This document shows positions 1-6,479 of a DNA stretch of 20,609 nucleotides, piece by piece. The stretch's first letter is position 1; every line of letters begins with the position of its first letter. This stretch comes from Thermoproteota archaeon (lineage in GTDB: Archaea > Korarchaeota > Korarchaeia > Korarchaeales > Korarchaeaceae), in contig QMVZ01000012.1 in NCBI GenBank assembly GCA_003661365.1, positions 1 through 20,609 on the forward strand, in the 5' to 3' direction. Under the pieces are notes generated by a model. The model had not been told where the DNA came from. It did not search any database and saw nothing but the letters and a program-made list of their open reading frames with translations. The translations under genes and the position numbers were made by a program.

Positions 1-332
1 ACCTGATCTGGAGGGCTGCAAGGATAATAGTGGATGTGAAACTTCAGAGGAAGGAGATGACATTCGATGAGGCGGTTGAGTTCCTTATAAGGCATACAGG
101 AATGGAAAGAGATGCAGCGATCTCCGAGGTACGATGGTACACCATGAGACCCTCTTATCCACTTTCCTATCTGCTGGGAAAGCACCTGATACTAGAGCTG
201 AAGGAAGAACTTGCAAAAAAGCTGGGGAAGAAGTTCGACCTGAAGAAGTTCCACGATACAATGCTTTACGCTGGAAGTTTACCCTTCAAGTACATGAAAG
301 AACTCGTTATAGAGAGACTGGTCCACAGCTAA
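1..332 (+). CDS. DUF885 family protein, C-terminal fragment (5' end outside window)
   Basis: The reading frame is open from the first bases (codons in phase from position 3) through the TAA at 330-332, so this is the 3' end of a longer gene. The in-frame GTG at 30 is unlikely to be the true start, because the preceding codons (reading LIWRAARII) already match the family. The visible part fits the C-terminal region of the DUF885 family: an alkyl-rich helix, then WYTMRPSYPLSYLLGK, then KFDLKKFHDTMLYAGSLPF (family pattern roughly SYxxGxxxI...LGxxFDLxxFHDxxLxxGxxPL). DUF885 proteins are distant relatives of zinc metallopeptidases and are often over 500 residues long. The expected HExxH-type motif would lie upstream of the window and cannot be checked. 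The gene converges on the coiled-coil gene with only 12 nt between stop codons. Family assignment is fairly secure; the biochemical role is unknown. Confidence 0.75.
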   Translation, partial: LIWRAARIIVDVKLQRKEMTFDEAVEFLIRHTGMERDAAISEVRWYTMRPSYPLSYLLGKHLILELKEELAKKLGKKFDLKKFHDTMLYAGSLPFKYMKELVIERLVHS

Positions 333-344
333 CCTTTGCAAGCT

Positions 345-2120
345 TTACCTAATCATCCTCTTTCTCAACATGTTGGCTAACAGCTCAAGCGTCCGGTTAA
401 CCTCTATTAGCGTCTCTTCCATGGCTTTGCTATCCTCTCCAGTATATGAACTGCCCTCTATTGAGTTAATGAGTTGTTTAACGTGTTCAAGGCCCCTTCT
501 CTCCTCGCTAAGCTCGGTCCCTAGGAACTCCTCCAGTCCCCTTAAAACCTCTTCGAAAGCTGCTGCTTTTTGCCTAGCCACCTCAATGCTCACTCCAACT
601 GGCGTCAGTGCTCCTGCAAGGACGAGGCTATCTCCTGACATGGTGATGTCCCCAACTTCCTTCACGATCCTCTCAACTACCCACTTCCTCCACCTTGGAG
701 GAACGAACTCAAGCTCACCTATTGAAACAGAGCCCCTCTCCCTTACTAAAGAGAGAATTCTCCTCCTCCATATAGGATAAAGCCTCAACAAATCTTGAAG
801 TACTTCTTCCATGGCTCTTGCTCCTCTTACAAGCTCCTTTACCCTCTTTGTGATGTCCTGAACTTTCTTCTCAAGCGGAATGTCTGATTCCAATATCTCT
901 GCAAGCTTCTGGATCTGGCGTTTGACCCTTTGTGATTTCCTCGAATCCTCTGGGATCTTCTCAAGCTCCTTAATAGCCTTGCTAAGTTCGACCAAAAGCT
1001 TGATCTCTTTCAAAACGGACTCCGCCTTTTGAACGAGGCTATCCAGCTCAGCGCTTTCAAGAATCGACTCGATTCCCGAAACGGAACTTAAGTCCTTCTT
1101 CAGGGATTCAACTGTATTTGAGAAGTAGCTCGTCCCTATCAGCGAATCAAGCTTTGGAACCTCCTCTTCAACCTCCTTTAATGCCTTGAAGAGCTCTATT
1201 CTCTTCTCCAAAAGTGAGCTTATGCTTTCAGATTGGGCTAATAGCTGAGATAGCTCCTTCTCTAGCTCTTTTGCTGAGGATATGGCCTCATCATAGCATT
1301 CTGGTCCAGCTTTCTTGCACTTATCCCTTATCCTCGATATAAGCACGTCCTTCCAGCTAAGGTATTCTTCTATGAAAGATAGCTTCAATCCAGCCTGAGA
1401 AGCCTTTTCTGAGACTTTCTCCAATTCCTCGAATCTCTGCTTTATCTTCCCTAGATTCTCCTCGAGCTCCTCTTTCTTCTGGAATAAGATGATGCAATCT
1501 GCTTCTAGCTCATCTAACCTTGATGTGAGCCTAGGAAGGTTTTCTATGTAAAATGTCAGGGTTTCCGGAGTAATTTCTCCGCTAATAACCGACTTTAGGC
1601 CCTTTTCAATTCTTATGAGCTCGTCTCTAAGCCCTATTGGCTCAAGGCCCAACCTATCCATCTTATCAAGTAAAGAGCTGCATTTCTCCATCATGTTTTT
1701 CGTTTTGGCCTTTAGAGCTTCTGCGGCAGCTTGCGAAACTTCTTGCATCGCATTATTTATTTCTTCAATCAATTTCACGAATCTCTGCTCATACTGCTCA
1801 ATTGTCGAGCTCAGAAACATCTTTCTGTTGAACAGGATCTTCCTGTTGTAGTATTCGTCCTCTACCATTGAGCTGAGGAGGTGTTGAAGCATCAACTCCA
1901 ATCTGGAGGCAGGATCTTCGGACCCAAACACGGTTGGATCGAGTTGCTTGACGGTTTGTGCGAATTTCTTCAGGTTGTCACGGGCAGAAAGGGCCTTCTC
2001 AACAAGCTCTAGCAATCCATCTTTCTTTAGGTTCTTCAAAAAAGATTCTACCCTCTTTTCATCGTGTCCTCGCTCAACAAGGTACTCAAAGAGGTCTATT
2101 CTATCCTGTGGTTCGCTCAA
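345..2120 (-). CDS. Large coiled-coil protein with a possible winged-helix segment, function unknown
   Basis: The product has 591 residues and starts at TTG (2118-2120); no upstream ATG is visible. It is dominated by long charged heptad-like helices rich in Glu, Lys, Leu and Ser, roughly residues 100-150, 200-310 and 320-445. There is no Walker motif, signal peptide or membrane segment. Residues about 449-503 (YPIWRRRILSLVRERG...VPPRWRKWVVERIV) have the alternation of helices and small strands of a winged helix-turn-helix, so nucleic-acid or protein binding is possible. A further helical C-terminal part (510-591) follows. I do not recognise the family. A TATA-like element (2142-2160, read on the minus strand) lies about 25-40 nt before the TTG, suggesting a very short leader. 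It is transcribed divergently from the small GTPase gene, so a scaffold or effector role for the GTPase/Roadblock pair is a context-based guess only. Confidence 0.7.
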   Translation of the reverse strand: MSEPQDRIDLFEYLVERGHDEKRVESFLKNLKKDGLLELVEKALSARDNLKKFAQTVKQLDPTVFGSEDPASRLELMLQHLLSSMVEDEYYNRKILFNRKMFLSSTIEQYEQRFVKLIEEINNAMQEVSQAAAEALKAKTKNMMEKCSSLLDKMDRLGLEPIGLRDELIRIEKGLKSVISGEITPETLTFYIENLPRLTSRLDELEADCIILFQKKEELEENLGKIKQRFEELEKVSEKASQAGLKLSFIEEYLSWKDVLISRIRDKCKKAGPECYDEAISSAKELEKELSQLLAQSESISSLLEKRIELFKALKEVEEEVPKLDSLIGTSYFSNTVESLKKDLSSVSGIESILESAELDSLVQKAESVLKEIKLLVELSKAIKELEKIPEDSRKSQRVKRQIQKLAEILESDIPLEKKVQDITKRVKELVRGARAMEEVLQDLLRLYPIWRRRILSLVRERGSVSIGELEFVPPRWRKWVVERIVKEVGDITMSGDSLVLAGALTPVGVSIEVARQKAAAFEEVLRGLEEFLGTELSEERRGLEHVKQLINSIEGSSYTGEDSKAMEETLIEVNRTLELLANMLRKRMIR

Positions 2121-2141
2121 TCTGAAGAGAAGTGTGGCGTA

Positions 2142-2160
2142 TGAGGATAAAAAATTATAG
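2142..2160 (-). promoter_or_regulatory. TATA-like promoter element of the coiled-coil gene
   Basis: Read on the minus strand this A/T block is CTATAATTTTTTATCC-like and lies about 22-40 nt upstream of the TTG start at 2120. That is a normal distance for an archaeal TATA box with a short or absent leader. Inferred by eye only. Confidence 0.4.
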
Positions 2161-2188
2161 TTGAAAAATGTTGGGAAAGAGTGGGAAA

Positions 2189-2200
2189 TGTGTTAACACA
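2189..2200. promoter_or_regulatory. Perfect 12-bp palindrome TGTGTTAACACA (possible operator)
   Basis: TGTGTTAACACA equals its own reverse complement. It sits in the 173-nt spacer between two divergent genes, between their candidate TATA boxes (2142-2160 minus, 2237-2244 plus). This is a typical place for a dimeric regulator to control both directions. No regulator is identified. Confidence 0.4.
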
Positions 2201-2236
2201 GAAATCTAACTTGAGGTAACCTTGGTCAAAGCAACC

Positions 2237-2244
2237 TTTAATTT
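2237..2244 (+). promoter_or_regulatory. TATA-like promoter element of the small GTPase gene
   Basis: The T/A block TTTAATTT lies about 50 nt before the chosen ATG at 2294. Transcription would start near 2265-2270, giving a leader of about 25-30 nt. That leader would contain the palindrome CCCTTCGAAGGG (2268-2279) and the SD-like AGGGGG (2282-2287). Confidence 0.35.
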
Positions 2245-2293
2245 TGGAGAGGGACCTTTGTTTTTGTCCCTTCGAAGGGCTAGGGGGCATCAG

Positions 2294-2920
2294 ATGAAGA
2301 AGGTAAAAATATACGTGACAGGGCCCTTTCAAGCAGGAAAGAGCTCCATAATCCACAGGCTTGATCCAGAGTCCCTAAGCATAGATTATGAGAAGAGAGA
2401 GTTCTCAACAACTGTCGGTTTTGACCTAGGGATACTTTTCTGGAATGTTGACAGGGGTGAGATACTGACTAGGTCGGAATACGAATCAAAGTTCTCGGAA
2501 TACGTGTACGACGAGGTTTGGGAGATAGTGCTAATGGGGACTCCAGGCCAGAAGAGGTTTGCGCCTGTTAGGGAGATACTTGCAAAAGGAGCGGCTGGAG
2601 TCCTGCTGGTAATCGACAGCACAAAAATAGGCCAAGTAGGCGTAGCTCTTGCAATTTACGAGGAAGTTAGGGCGTTTTTGGGCGACGATGCACCAATGGT
2701 CATACTGGCAAACAAGCAGGACTTGGATTCTGCGGCCGACATAGAGCTGATAAGAAGCATAATGAAGATCAATCCATCGCAGCTTTACGGGACATCAGCG
2801 GTCGACGGTACAAACGTTAAGGAAGCATTAATATCTCTTCTGAGCATGATAAGAAAGAGAGAATTTGAAAAAGCCCTCAAAACAAGGGAAGAATTAAGCA
2901 CAGATAGGCCTTTCATGTAA
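2294..2920 (+). CDS. Small Ras/Arf/MglA-like GTPase
   Basis: The product has 208 residues from ATG 2294, chosen because AGGGGG (2282-2287) precedes it at SD distance and the GTPase fold starts at once. An in-frame TTG at 2222 would add residues with no GTPase similarity. G1/P-loop is GPFQAGKSS (residues 10-18). The switch I threonines are in STTVGFD (38-44). G3 is MGTPGQ (81-86), with Gly where Ras-type DxxG has Asp, somewhat like MglA-type GTPases. G4 is NKQD (140-143) and G5 is GTSA (166-169). About 25 residues (51-75, Glu/Tyr/Ser-rich) are inserted between switch I and G3. No lipidation signal or membrane helix is seen. It is followed by a Roadblock/LC7 gene, the usual arrangement of prokaryotic GTPase-regulator pairs, which set cell polarity in Myxococcus (MglA/MglB). 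The archaeal role is not established. Confidence 0.9.
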   Translation: MKKVKIYVTGPFQAGKSSIIHRLDPESLSIDYEKREFSTTVGFDLGILFWNVDRGEILTRSEYESKFSEYVYDEVWEIVLMGTPGQKRFAPVREILAKGAAGVLLVIDSTKIGQVGVALAIYEEVRAFLGDDAPMVILANKQDLDSAADIELIRSIMKINPSQLYGTSAVDGTNVKEALISLLSMIRKREFEKALKTREELSTDRPFM

Positions 2921-2956
2921 AACTCTAAGATCCTCTTCAATATTGATTTTTTCCTT

Positions 2957-2969
2957 AGAGGAATCCTCT
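2957..2969. repeat. 13-bp inverted repeat AGAGGA-A-TCCTCT between GTPase and Roadblock genes
   Basis: AGAGGA and TCCTCT flank a single A and are perfect complements. The repeat lies about 37 nt after the GTPase stop, directly after a T-run (2948-2952). It could be part of a termination region or an operator for the downstream gene; a 1-nt loop argues against a simple RNA hairpin. Confidence 0.3.
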
Positions 2970-2997
2970 TGATCTTATAATAAGCCTCATTGAGGTA

Positions 2998-3008
2998 AAA
3001 CTTAAAAG
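2998..3008 (+). promoter_or_regulatory. TATA-like element of the Roadblock gene
   Basis: The sequence AAACTTAAAAG lies 33-43 nt before the GTG start. A transcript starting near 3028 would begin at the SD site GAGGTG (3030-3035). It suggests that the Roadblock gene can be transcribed independently of the GTPase gene 120 nt upstream. Confidence 0.4.
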
Positions 3009-3040
3009 ATTGCGTCTATTTTTAGAATTGAGGTGGTTGA

Positions 3041-3418
3041 GTGTCTACTAGATTGGAAAAAATCGAAGAAAAGCTGAGAGAACTTGAAACTGCCGTTCCA
3101 AATATAGAGGGAAGTGCGGTTATTAGTCTTGATGGTCTAGTGATGGCCAGTAGGTTTAGGTCCGATGTCTCCGAAGAAAGGGTGGCAGCAATGAGTTCAG
3201 CTTTGCTCAGCATAGCCGAGAGGATAAATGAGGAGCTTGGTAGAGGTGACTTCCAAAGAGCCCTTGTAACTGGTAGCGACGGATTCATAGTTTTGAACCC
3301 AGCTGGTCCCGATGCCTTGATAGCCTGCATCTGCTCAAAGGAAGCAAAGCTAGGTATGGTCTTCTACGAACTGGACAAGCTCTCTAAAGAATTGGCTCAA
3401 ATAATATCTGGACCCTAG
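3041..3418 (+). CDS. Roadblock/LC7 domain protein (MglB-like GTPase regulator)
   Basis: The product has 125 residues and starts at GTG 3041, with a strong SD GAGGTG ending 5 nt upstream. The protein is a single Roadblock/LC7 domain. An N-terminal amphipathic helix (STRLEKIEEKLRELE) leads to the strand IEGSAVISLDGLVMAS (family pattern GaxxxdxdGlxxas). Then come the helix VAAMSSALLSIAERINEELG, the strands FQRALVTGSDGFIVLNPAG and ALIACIC, and a C-terminal helix. Such proteins dimerise and bind small GTPases, some acting as GTPase-activating proteins. The upstream GTPase at 2294-2920 is the obvious partner. A separate TATA-like element suggests that the two genes need not be on one transcript. 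Domain call is firm; the pathway is unknown. Confidence 0.88.
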   Translation: MSTRLEKIEEKLRELETAVPNIEGSAVISLDGLVMASRFRSDVSEERVAAMSSALLSIAERINEELGRGDFQRALVTGSDGFIVLNPAGPDALIACICSKEAKLGMVFYELDKLSKELAQIISGP

Positions 3419-3469
3419 CGGTTTGATTTTCTTATGGAATATCGCTCTTGCTTATAGAGAGGGTTATTA

Positions 3470-3721
3470 ATGATTTGTGAGGCCTTTATTTCAGTGTTAA
3501 TTAGTTTTTCAAGAGATCGGAGCATGAACTATGTCCTCTATCTGGATCCTTTTCTGATAGCTGCTATAGCGATTCTTTCAATCATCGCTTTAGTTAGAAG
3601 CATGGCAATTAGGAAATATGGGAGAAGAGGAGTAGAATCTGTGTCGTGGGCCAGATTAGCTGCTTGGATCGGGATCGCTTGTGGTTATCTGCTTCTTATT
3701 GCCCGATTTTTGCTTAGATAA
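3470..3721 (+). CDS. Small two-helix membrane protein
   Basis: The product has 83 residues from ATG 3470, preceded by an SD-like GAGAGGG (3457-3463). An alternative start is ATG 3524 (65 residues), which removes 18 residues and has a TATA-like TTAATTAG about 32 nt upstream, consistent with a leaderless start. The choice is uncertain. Two hydrophobic helices are visible: FLIAAIAILSIIALV (about residues 28-42) and WIGIACGYLLLIARFLL (about 66-82). They are separated by a basic loop (RSMAIRKYGRRG) that should lie in the cytoplasm. I recognise no family. It stands between the Roadblock gene and the NikR gene without clear operon linkage. Confidence 0.5.
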   Translation: MICEAFISVLISFSRDRSMNYVLYLDPFLIAAIAILSIIALVRSMAIRKYGRRGVESVSWARLAAWIGIACGYLLLIARFLLR

Positions 3722-3744
3722 ATCATGTTATAACTAAAATTCAG

Positions 3745-3754
3745 AAAAACTTTT
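3745..3754 (+). promoter_or_regulatory. TATA-like element of the nikR-like gene
   Basis: The sequence AAAAACTTTT is centred about 30 nt before ATG 3780, which fits a leaderless transcript beginning at or next to that ATG. This is the main reason for preferring 3780 over the TTG at 3753, which would lie inside the promoter. Confidence 0.45.
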
Positions 3755-3779
3755 GAATAAACGAGAGAACTTACACCAC

Positions 3780-4196
3780 ATGTCTTCTGAAGGAGTGGTC
3801 AGAACTGGCATCTCCTTGCCAAAGAAGCTCCTTGACAGGCTCGATGAGCTAAGGCGCAACCTAGGAATAGAGAGCAGGTCAAAAGCCATCCAAGAGGCGA
3901 TAAATGCCTTCATATCCGAGAGAACTTGGCTGCTAGGAAAGGAAGAAGCCGTGATTGCGGGAAGTGTAACGATATTCTACACACATGGGAAAGGAGACGT
4001 TGAAAGAAGGCTTGTTGAACTTCAGCACTTCTTTTTAGACCTGATAAGATCCACAACTCACGTACACGTGACGGAGGATAAGTGCATGGAGGTCATTCTT
4101 GTGGTTGGAAGCGTGAAGAAGTTAAGAGATTTGGTTTCATACATAGAGACGCTTAAGGCGGTGGAGGAGGTGAGGACCTCCCTGCACATCGTGTGA
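3780..4196 (+). CDS. nikR: NikR-type nickel-responsive transcriptional regulator
   Basis: The product has 138 residues. ATG 3780 is chosen because a TATA-like element lies about 30 nt upstream and the ribbon-helix-helix begins right after it. The N-terminal RHH DNA-binding domain spans about residues 6-47 (RTGISLPKKLLDRLDELRR...SRSKAIQEAI). The C-terminal ACT-like NikR domain spans about 55-138. The four nickel ligands known from Escherichia coli NikR (H76, H87, H89, C95) are matched with identical spacing by H83, H94, H96 and C102 in LQHFFLDL and THVHVTEDKC. It should therefore bind Ni(II) and repress nickel uptake or other nickel-linked genes. No nickel transporter or nickel enzyme is visible nearby, so its targets are elsewhere or include the membrane protein 42 nt downstream. 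Confidence 0.9.
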   Translation: MSSEGVVRTGISLPKKLLDRLDELRRNLGIESRSKAIQEAINAFISERTWLLGKEEAVIAGSVTIFYTHGKGDVERRLVELQHFFLDLIRSTTHVHVTEDKCMEVILVVGSVKKLRDLVSYIETLKAVEEVRTSLHIV

Positions 4197-4238
4197 CTGC
4201 AAGTTTATGATTGAAACGGATACGATTGTAAAATCAGC

Positions 4239-5912
4239 ATGGCTGACAGTGAACAAGAGATCTGCGTTGCTACATCAGGAAGCATCCTTGAAGCCTTTAG
4301 GCTTAACAAGAAAGAAATAGCATTCCTTCTAATTATTTACGCCTTGGGAGTTATCTTAAGGCTAGTTCCAAGGCTGGAGATAGACAGTCATCTGCTTACA
4401 TTTCAGGGAGACGTTTGGTATAGGGTTTGCATGGCCCAGTACATAAAGGATCACTGGACCCTCCCTGAACCAGACATAAGGTACAGGCCCTATGGTTACG
4501 TTCCCATGTGGTACCCGCCCTTATCACCCATCTTACTTGCCATAGGGAGTTGGATAACTGGTCTAGATATCCCTACAATCTGCTCAAGGGTCCTCCCATT
4601 TTTCGAGGCTCTCTCACCCCTAACGATGTACTTCCTCGGTAGAATGCTTTACGATAAGGTAACTGGGGCAGTTTCCACTTTTATGGTCGCTTTTACCCCC
4701 TCATTCATATATTTCACAGGAATAGCGGATCCCCAGTCCTTTACCGCCTTCATAATTCCAGTGATAATGACGATATGGGTGCTACAAGCAAGGGATCCTG
4801 ATAAGAAAAAGCTCATCATAACAGGCCTTTTACTTACAATAAACTTCTTCATGCATCTATCTTACTTTTTGGTGCTCTGGGAGATGGTAATGATAAGCCT
4901 AGCCCTCTTTCTACAGGGAAAGGCTCAAAGGAGGATCTTTAAGGACCTGCTCCTTGTGATTGGAATGTCGCAGCTCCTCACCTCCCCTTGGTGGCTGCCC
5001 AGAAACCTTTACTGGTGGTGGATAAGGGCTCTGGTTACTTCAAGCGGGCTCTACCCTCTTGTATCTCACATAAGCTACTACGGCATGTTTGCTTGGGTAA
5101 TAGGCGCTTTCTCCCTTCTGCTTCTGGCAATTAAGAACCCTAAAAGACACCTCTTCGTTTTACTTTGGTCAATCCCAACCCTAATTGAGTCAAACAACGA
5201 GATAATACTTTCAGCCCTTGGTTTAGGAAGGCTTGCGTGGGAGACCATAGCCAAGCCATTAGAGGGTTTTAGGTTCTTCCCTTTTCTGGCACAACCCTTT
5301 TCAATGGCAACTGCCGTAGCCTCTGTCGGTCCTCTTAGAAATAGGAAGGTTGAGGACAGGAGGCTGCTTTGTTTCATAACCGCCGTCCTATTGCTTGGAC
5401 AGGGAGCCAATCTCTATTACTACAGATTACCCCTAAGGTTTCAGCTATCTGGATTGATAATAGAGGAATACGAGGCCGCTCTCTGGTTTAGAAACAACAC
5501 TGGACCTAAAGCAAGGATAGCTGCCGACTATTACAGGGCTCAGATGTTTGCTGGCGTTTGTGGAGGCAAGGCCTTGATCGGAGGAGTATTTCCCTTAAGA
5601 AACGTGGATTATCCCTACATAAAGGCTCCCGGAAGAGTTCAAAACGACCTCTATATTTTATACAGCACGAACAGCCCTTTGGTGGCTTACAACATAGCTA
5701 AGCGTTATAATCTTACCCATATCTTTTATTCTACGAACATGGAGCTTTACGGCAACTTGCTTTCCTCATATAAGCCTGCCTATGAATTCGGAGTCGATGT
5801 CAACAAGGAGAAATTCGAGGACAAATCCTTCTTCGAGATAATATATAGGAGAAACGCTACCTTCGGAGAGGTGTGGATAATAAGAGTTTGCGGAATTCCA
5901 GAGGACTCCTAA
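4239..5912 (+). CDS. GT-C-fold multi-pass membrane protein (oligosaccharyltransferase/mannosyltransferase-like)
   Basis: The product has 557 residues from ATG 4239, with a TATA-like AGTTTATGA about 30-37 nt upstream. There are about ten hydrophobic segments, including KEIAFLLIIYALGVIL (25-40), the stretch near 94-107, 140-160, 168-183, 192-225, 235-248, 283-297 and 376-390. A soluble C-terminal domain (about 405-557) follows. The first external loop has GDVWYRVCMAQYI (57-69), where GT-C enzymes carry an acidic residue for the lipid-linked donor, followed by a Pro/Tyr/Trp-rich RYRPYGYVPMWYPPLSP. The WWDYG motif of STT3/AglB is absent; a Trp cluster (TSPWWLPRNLYWWW, 248-261) occupies the mid-protein. 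It most resembles STT3-like or PTPS-related archaeal membrane proteins acting on polyprenyl-phosphate sugars. Substrate and activity are unproven. Confidence 0.65.
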   Translation: MADSEQEICVATSGSILEAFRLNKKEIAFLLIIYALGVILRLVPRLEIDSHLLTFQGDVWYRVCMAQYIKDHWTLPEPDIRYRPYGYVPMWYPPLSPILLAIGSWITGLDIPTICSRVLPFFEALSPLTMYFLGRMLYDKVTGAVSTFMVAFTPSFIYFTGIADPQSFTAFIIPVIMTIWVLQARDPDKKKLIITGLLLTINFFMHLSYFLVLWEMVMISLALFLQGKAQRRIFKDLLLVIGMSQLLTSPWWLPRNLYWWWIRALVTSSGLYPLVSHISYYGMFAWVIGAFSLLLLAIKNPKRHLFVLLWSIPTLIESNNEIILSALGLGRLAWETIAKPLEGFRFFPFLAQPFSMATAVASVGPLRNRKVEDRRLLCFITAVLLLGQGANLYYYRLPLRFQLSGLIIEEYEAALWFRNNTGPKARIAADYYRAQMFAGVCGGKALIGGVFPLRNVDYPYIKAPGRVQNDLYILYSTNSPLVAYNIAKRYNLTHIFYSTNMELYGNLLSSYKPAYEFGVDVNKEKFEDKSFFEIIYRRNATFGEVWIIRVCGIPEDS

Positions 5913-5945
5913 AGAGTTTCTGATCAGCTCAAGAAGGTGAGAGCG

Positions 5946-6023
5946 ATGTACATGTTGAGAACATGCGCAATTTTATCTACGGAAAATCTAATTTACTGTA
6001 CATCAACATTAACGGGTGTCTAA
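5946..6023 (+). CDS. Possible 25-codon leader ORF before the CoA-binding gene
   Basis: ATG 5946 is preceded at 5 nt by AGGTGA (5935-5940), one of the best SD matches in the window. The frame runs 25 codons (beginning MYMLRTCAIL, ending TLTGV) to TAA at 6021-6023, only 2 nt before the ATG of the next gene. The peptide has no recognisable domain. It may be a translated leader giving translational coupling, or the SD may belong to nothing real. An inverted repeat (5951-5965) overlaps its 5' end. Confidence 0.3.
   Translation: MYMLRTCAILSTENLIYCTSTLTGV
5951..5965. repeat. 15-bp inverted repeat CATGTT-GAG-AACATG
   Basis: Two perfectly complementary 6-bp arms flank GAG. The repeat lies in the spacer between the membrane protein gene and the CoA-binding gene, overlapping the start of the possible leader ORF. 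It could be a regulator-binding site or an RNA hairpin covering early leader codons. Confidence 0.35.
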
Positions 6024-6025
6024 TC

Positions 6026-6475
6026 ATGAAAGGAGATGAGAAGTCATCGGTAGACAGTTTTTTGGACAAAAGAAACGTAATAGCCGTTGTAGGGGCGACA
6101 ATAAACAAGAAAAAGTTCGGATACAAAGTCTACAAGGCTGTTAAGGAATCTGGTTTCAAAGTTTATCCTGTTAACCCGAAATACGACAGGATAGACGGTG
6201 ACAGATGCTATGCTTCCCTAAAGGAAATTCCAGAGAGGCCAGATGTCGTTATAACGGTAGTTCCACCAAAGGTTACGGAAGAGGTCGTAAGGCAATGCAA
6301 GGAGCTAGGGATCAGTAGGGTGTGGATGCAACCTGGATCGGAATCGGAAGGGGCAATCTCTTATTGCGAGAGAAACGGCATAAAAGTAGTTCATCATGCC
6401 TGCTTTGTAGTAGATGGCCTAAGAGGGACCTTTGACGAGGGAATATTCGCTCCGAAGTGGGAACTTCCAAAATAA
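6026..6475 (+). CDS. CoA-binding domain protein (YccU-like)
   Basis: The product has 149 residues from ATG 6026, preceded by GGGTG (6014-6018) at SD distance. The in-frame ATG at 5963 would add 21 residues that do not fit the family. The protein is one Rossmann-like CoA_binding_2 domain. NVIAVVGATINKKKFGYKV (17-35) is the nucleotide-binding loop region. FKVYPVNPKYDRIDG (44-58), PDVVITVVPP (72-81), VWMQPGSES (99-107) and GIKVVHHACFVVD (118-130) are the usual conserved strands and turns, including the Gln-Pro-Gly turn and the late Cys. The family resembles the alpha-subunit N-domain of succinyl-CoA synthetase and binds CoA. Its cellular role is not established. The gene converges on the reverse gyrase gene with 4 nt between stops, so no separate terminator fits there. 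Confidence 0.88.
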   Translation: MKGDEKSSVDSFLDKRNVIAVVGATINKKKFGYKVYKAVKESGFKVYPVNPKYDRIDGDRCYASLKEIPERPDVVITVVPPKVTEEVVRQCKELGISRVWMQPGSESEGAISYCERNGIKVVHHACFVVDGLRGTFDEGIFAPKWELPK

Positions 6476-6479
6476 ATCT

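Noticed and set aside
370..780. Open frame on the plus strand opposite the coiled-coil gene
   Set aside because: It is Ser/Leu-rich and antisense to a strongly helical coding sequence; no SD and no domain. Similar antisense frames at 10246-10752, 11203-11694 and 12440-12820 were rejected for the same reason.
2222..2293. TTG-initiated extension of the GTPase
   Set aside because: The extra residues have no GTPase similarity and a better SD/ATG pair lies at 2282-2296.
2117..2356. Minus-strand open frame across the divergent spacer
   Set aside because: It overlaps the start of the GTPase gene and both promoters, and its translation has no domain-like features.
3753..3779. TTG-initiated extension of the NikR protein
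   Set aside because: The TTG lies within the likely TATA element. RHH proteins normally start just before the first strand, as with ATG 3780.
5963..6025. ATG 5963 as start of the CoA-binding protein
   Set aside because: The added 21 residues do not belong to the domain, no SD precedes it, and GGGTG fits ATG 6026.
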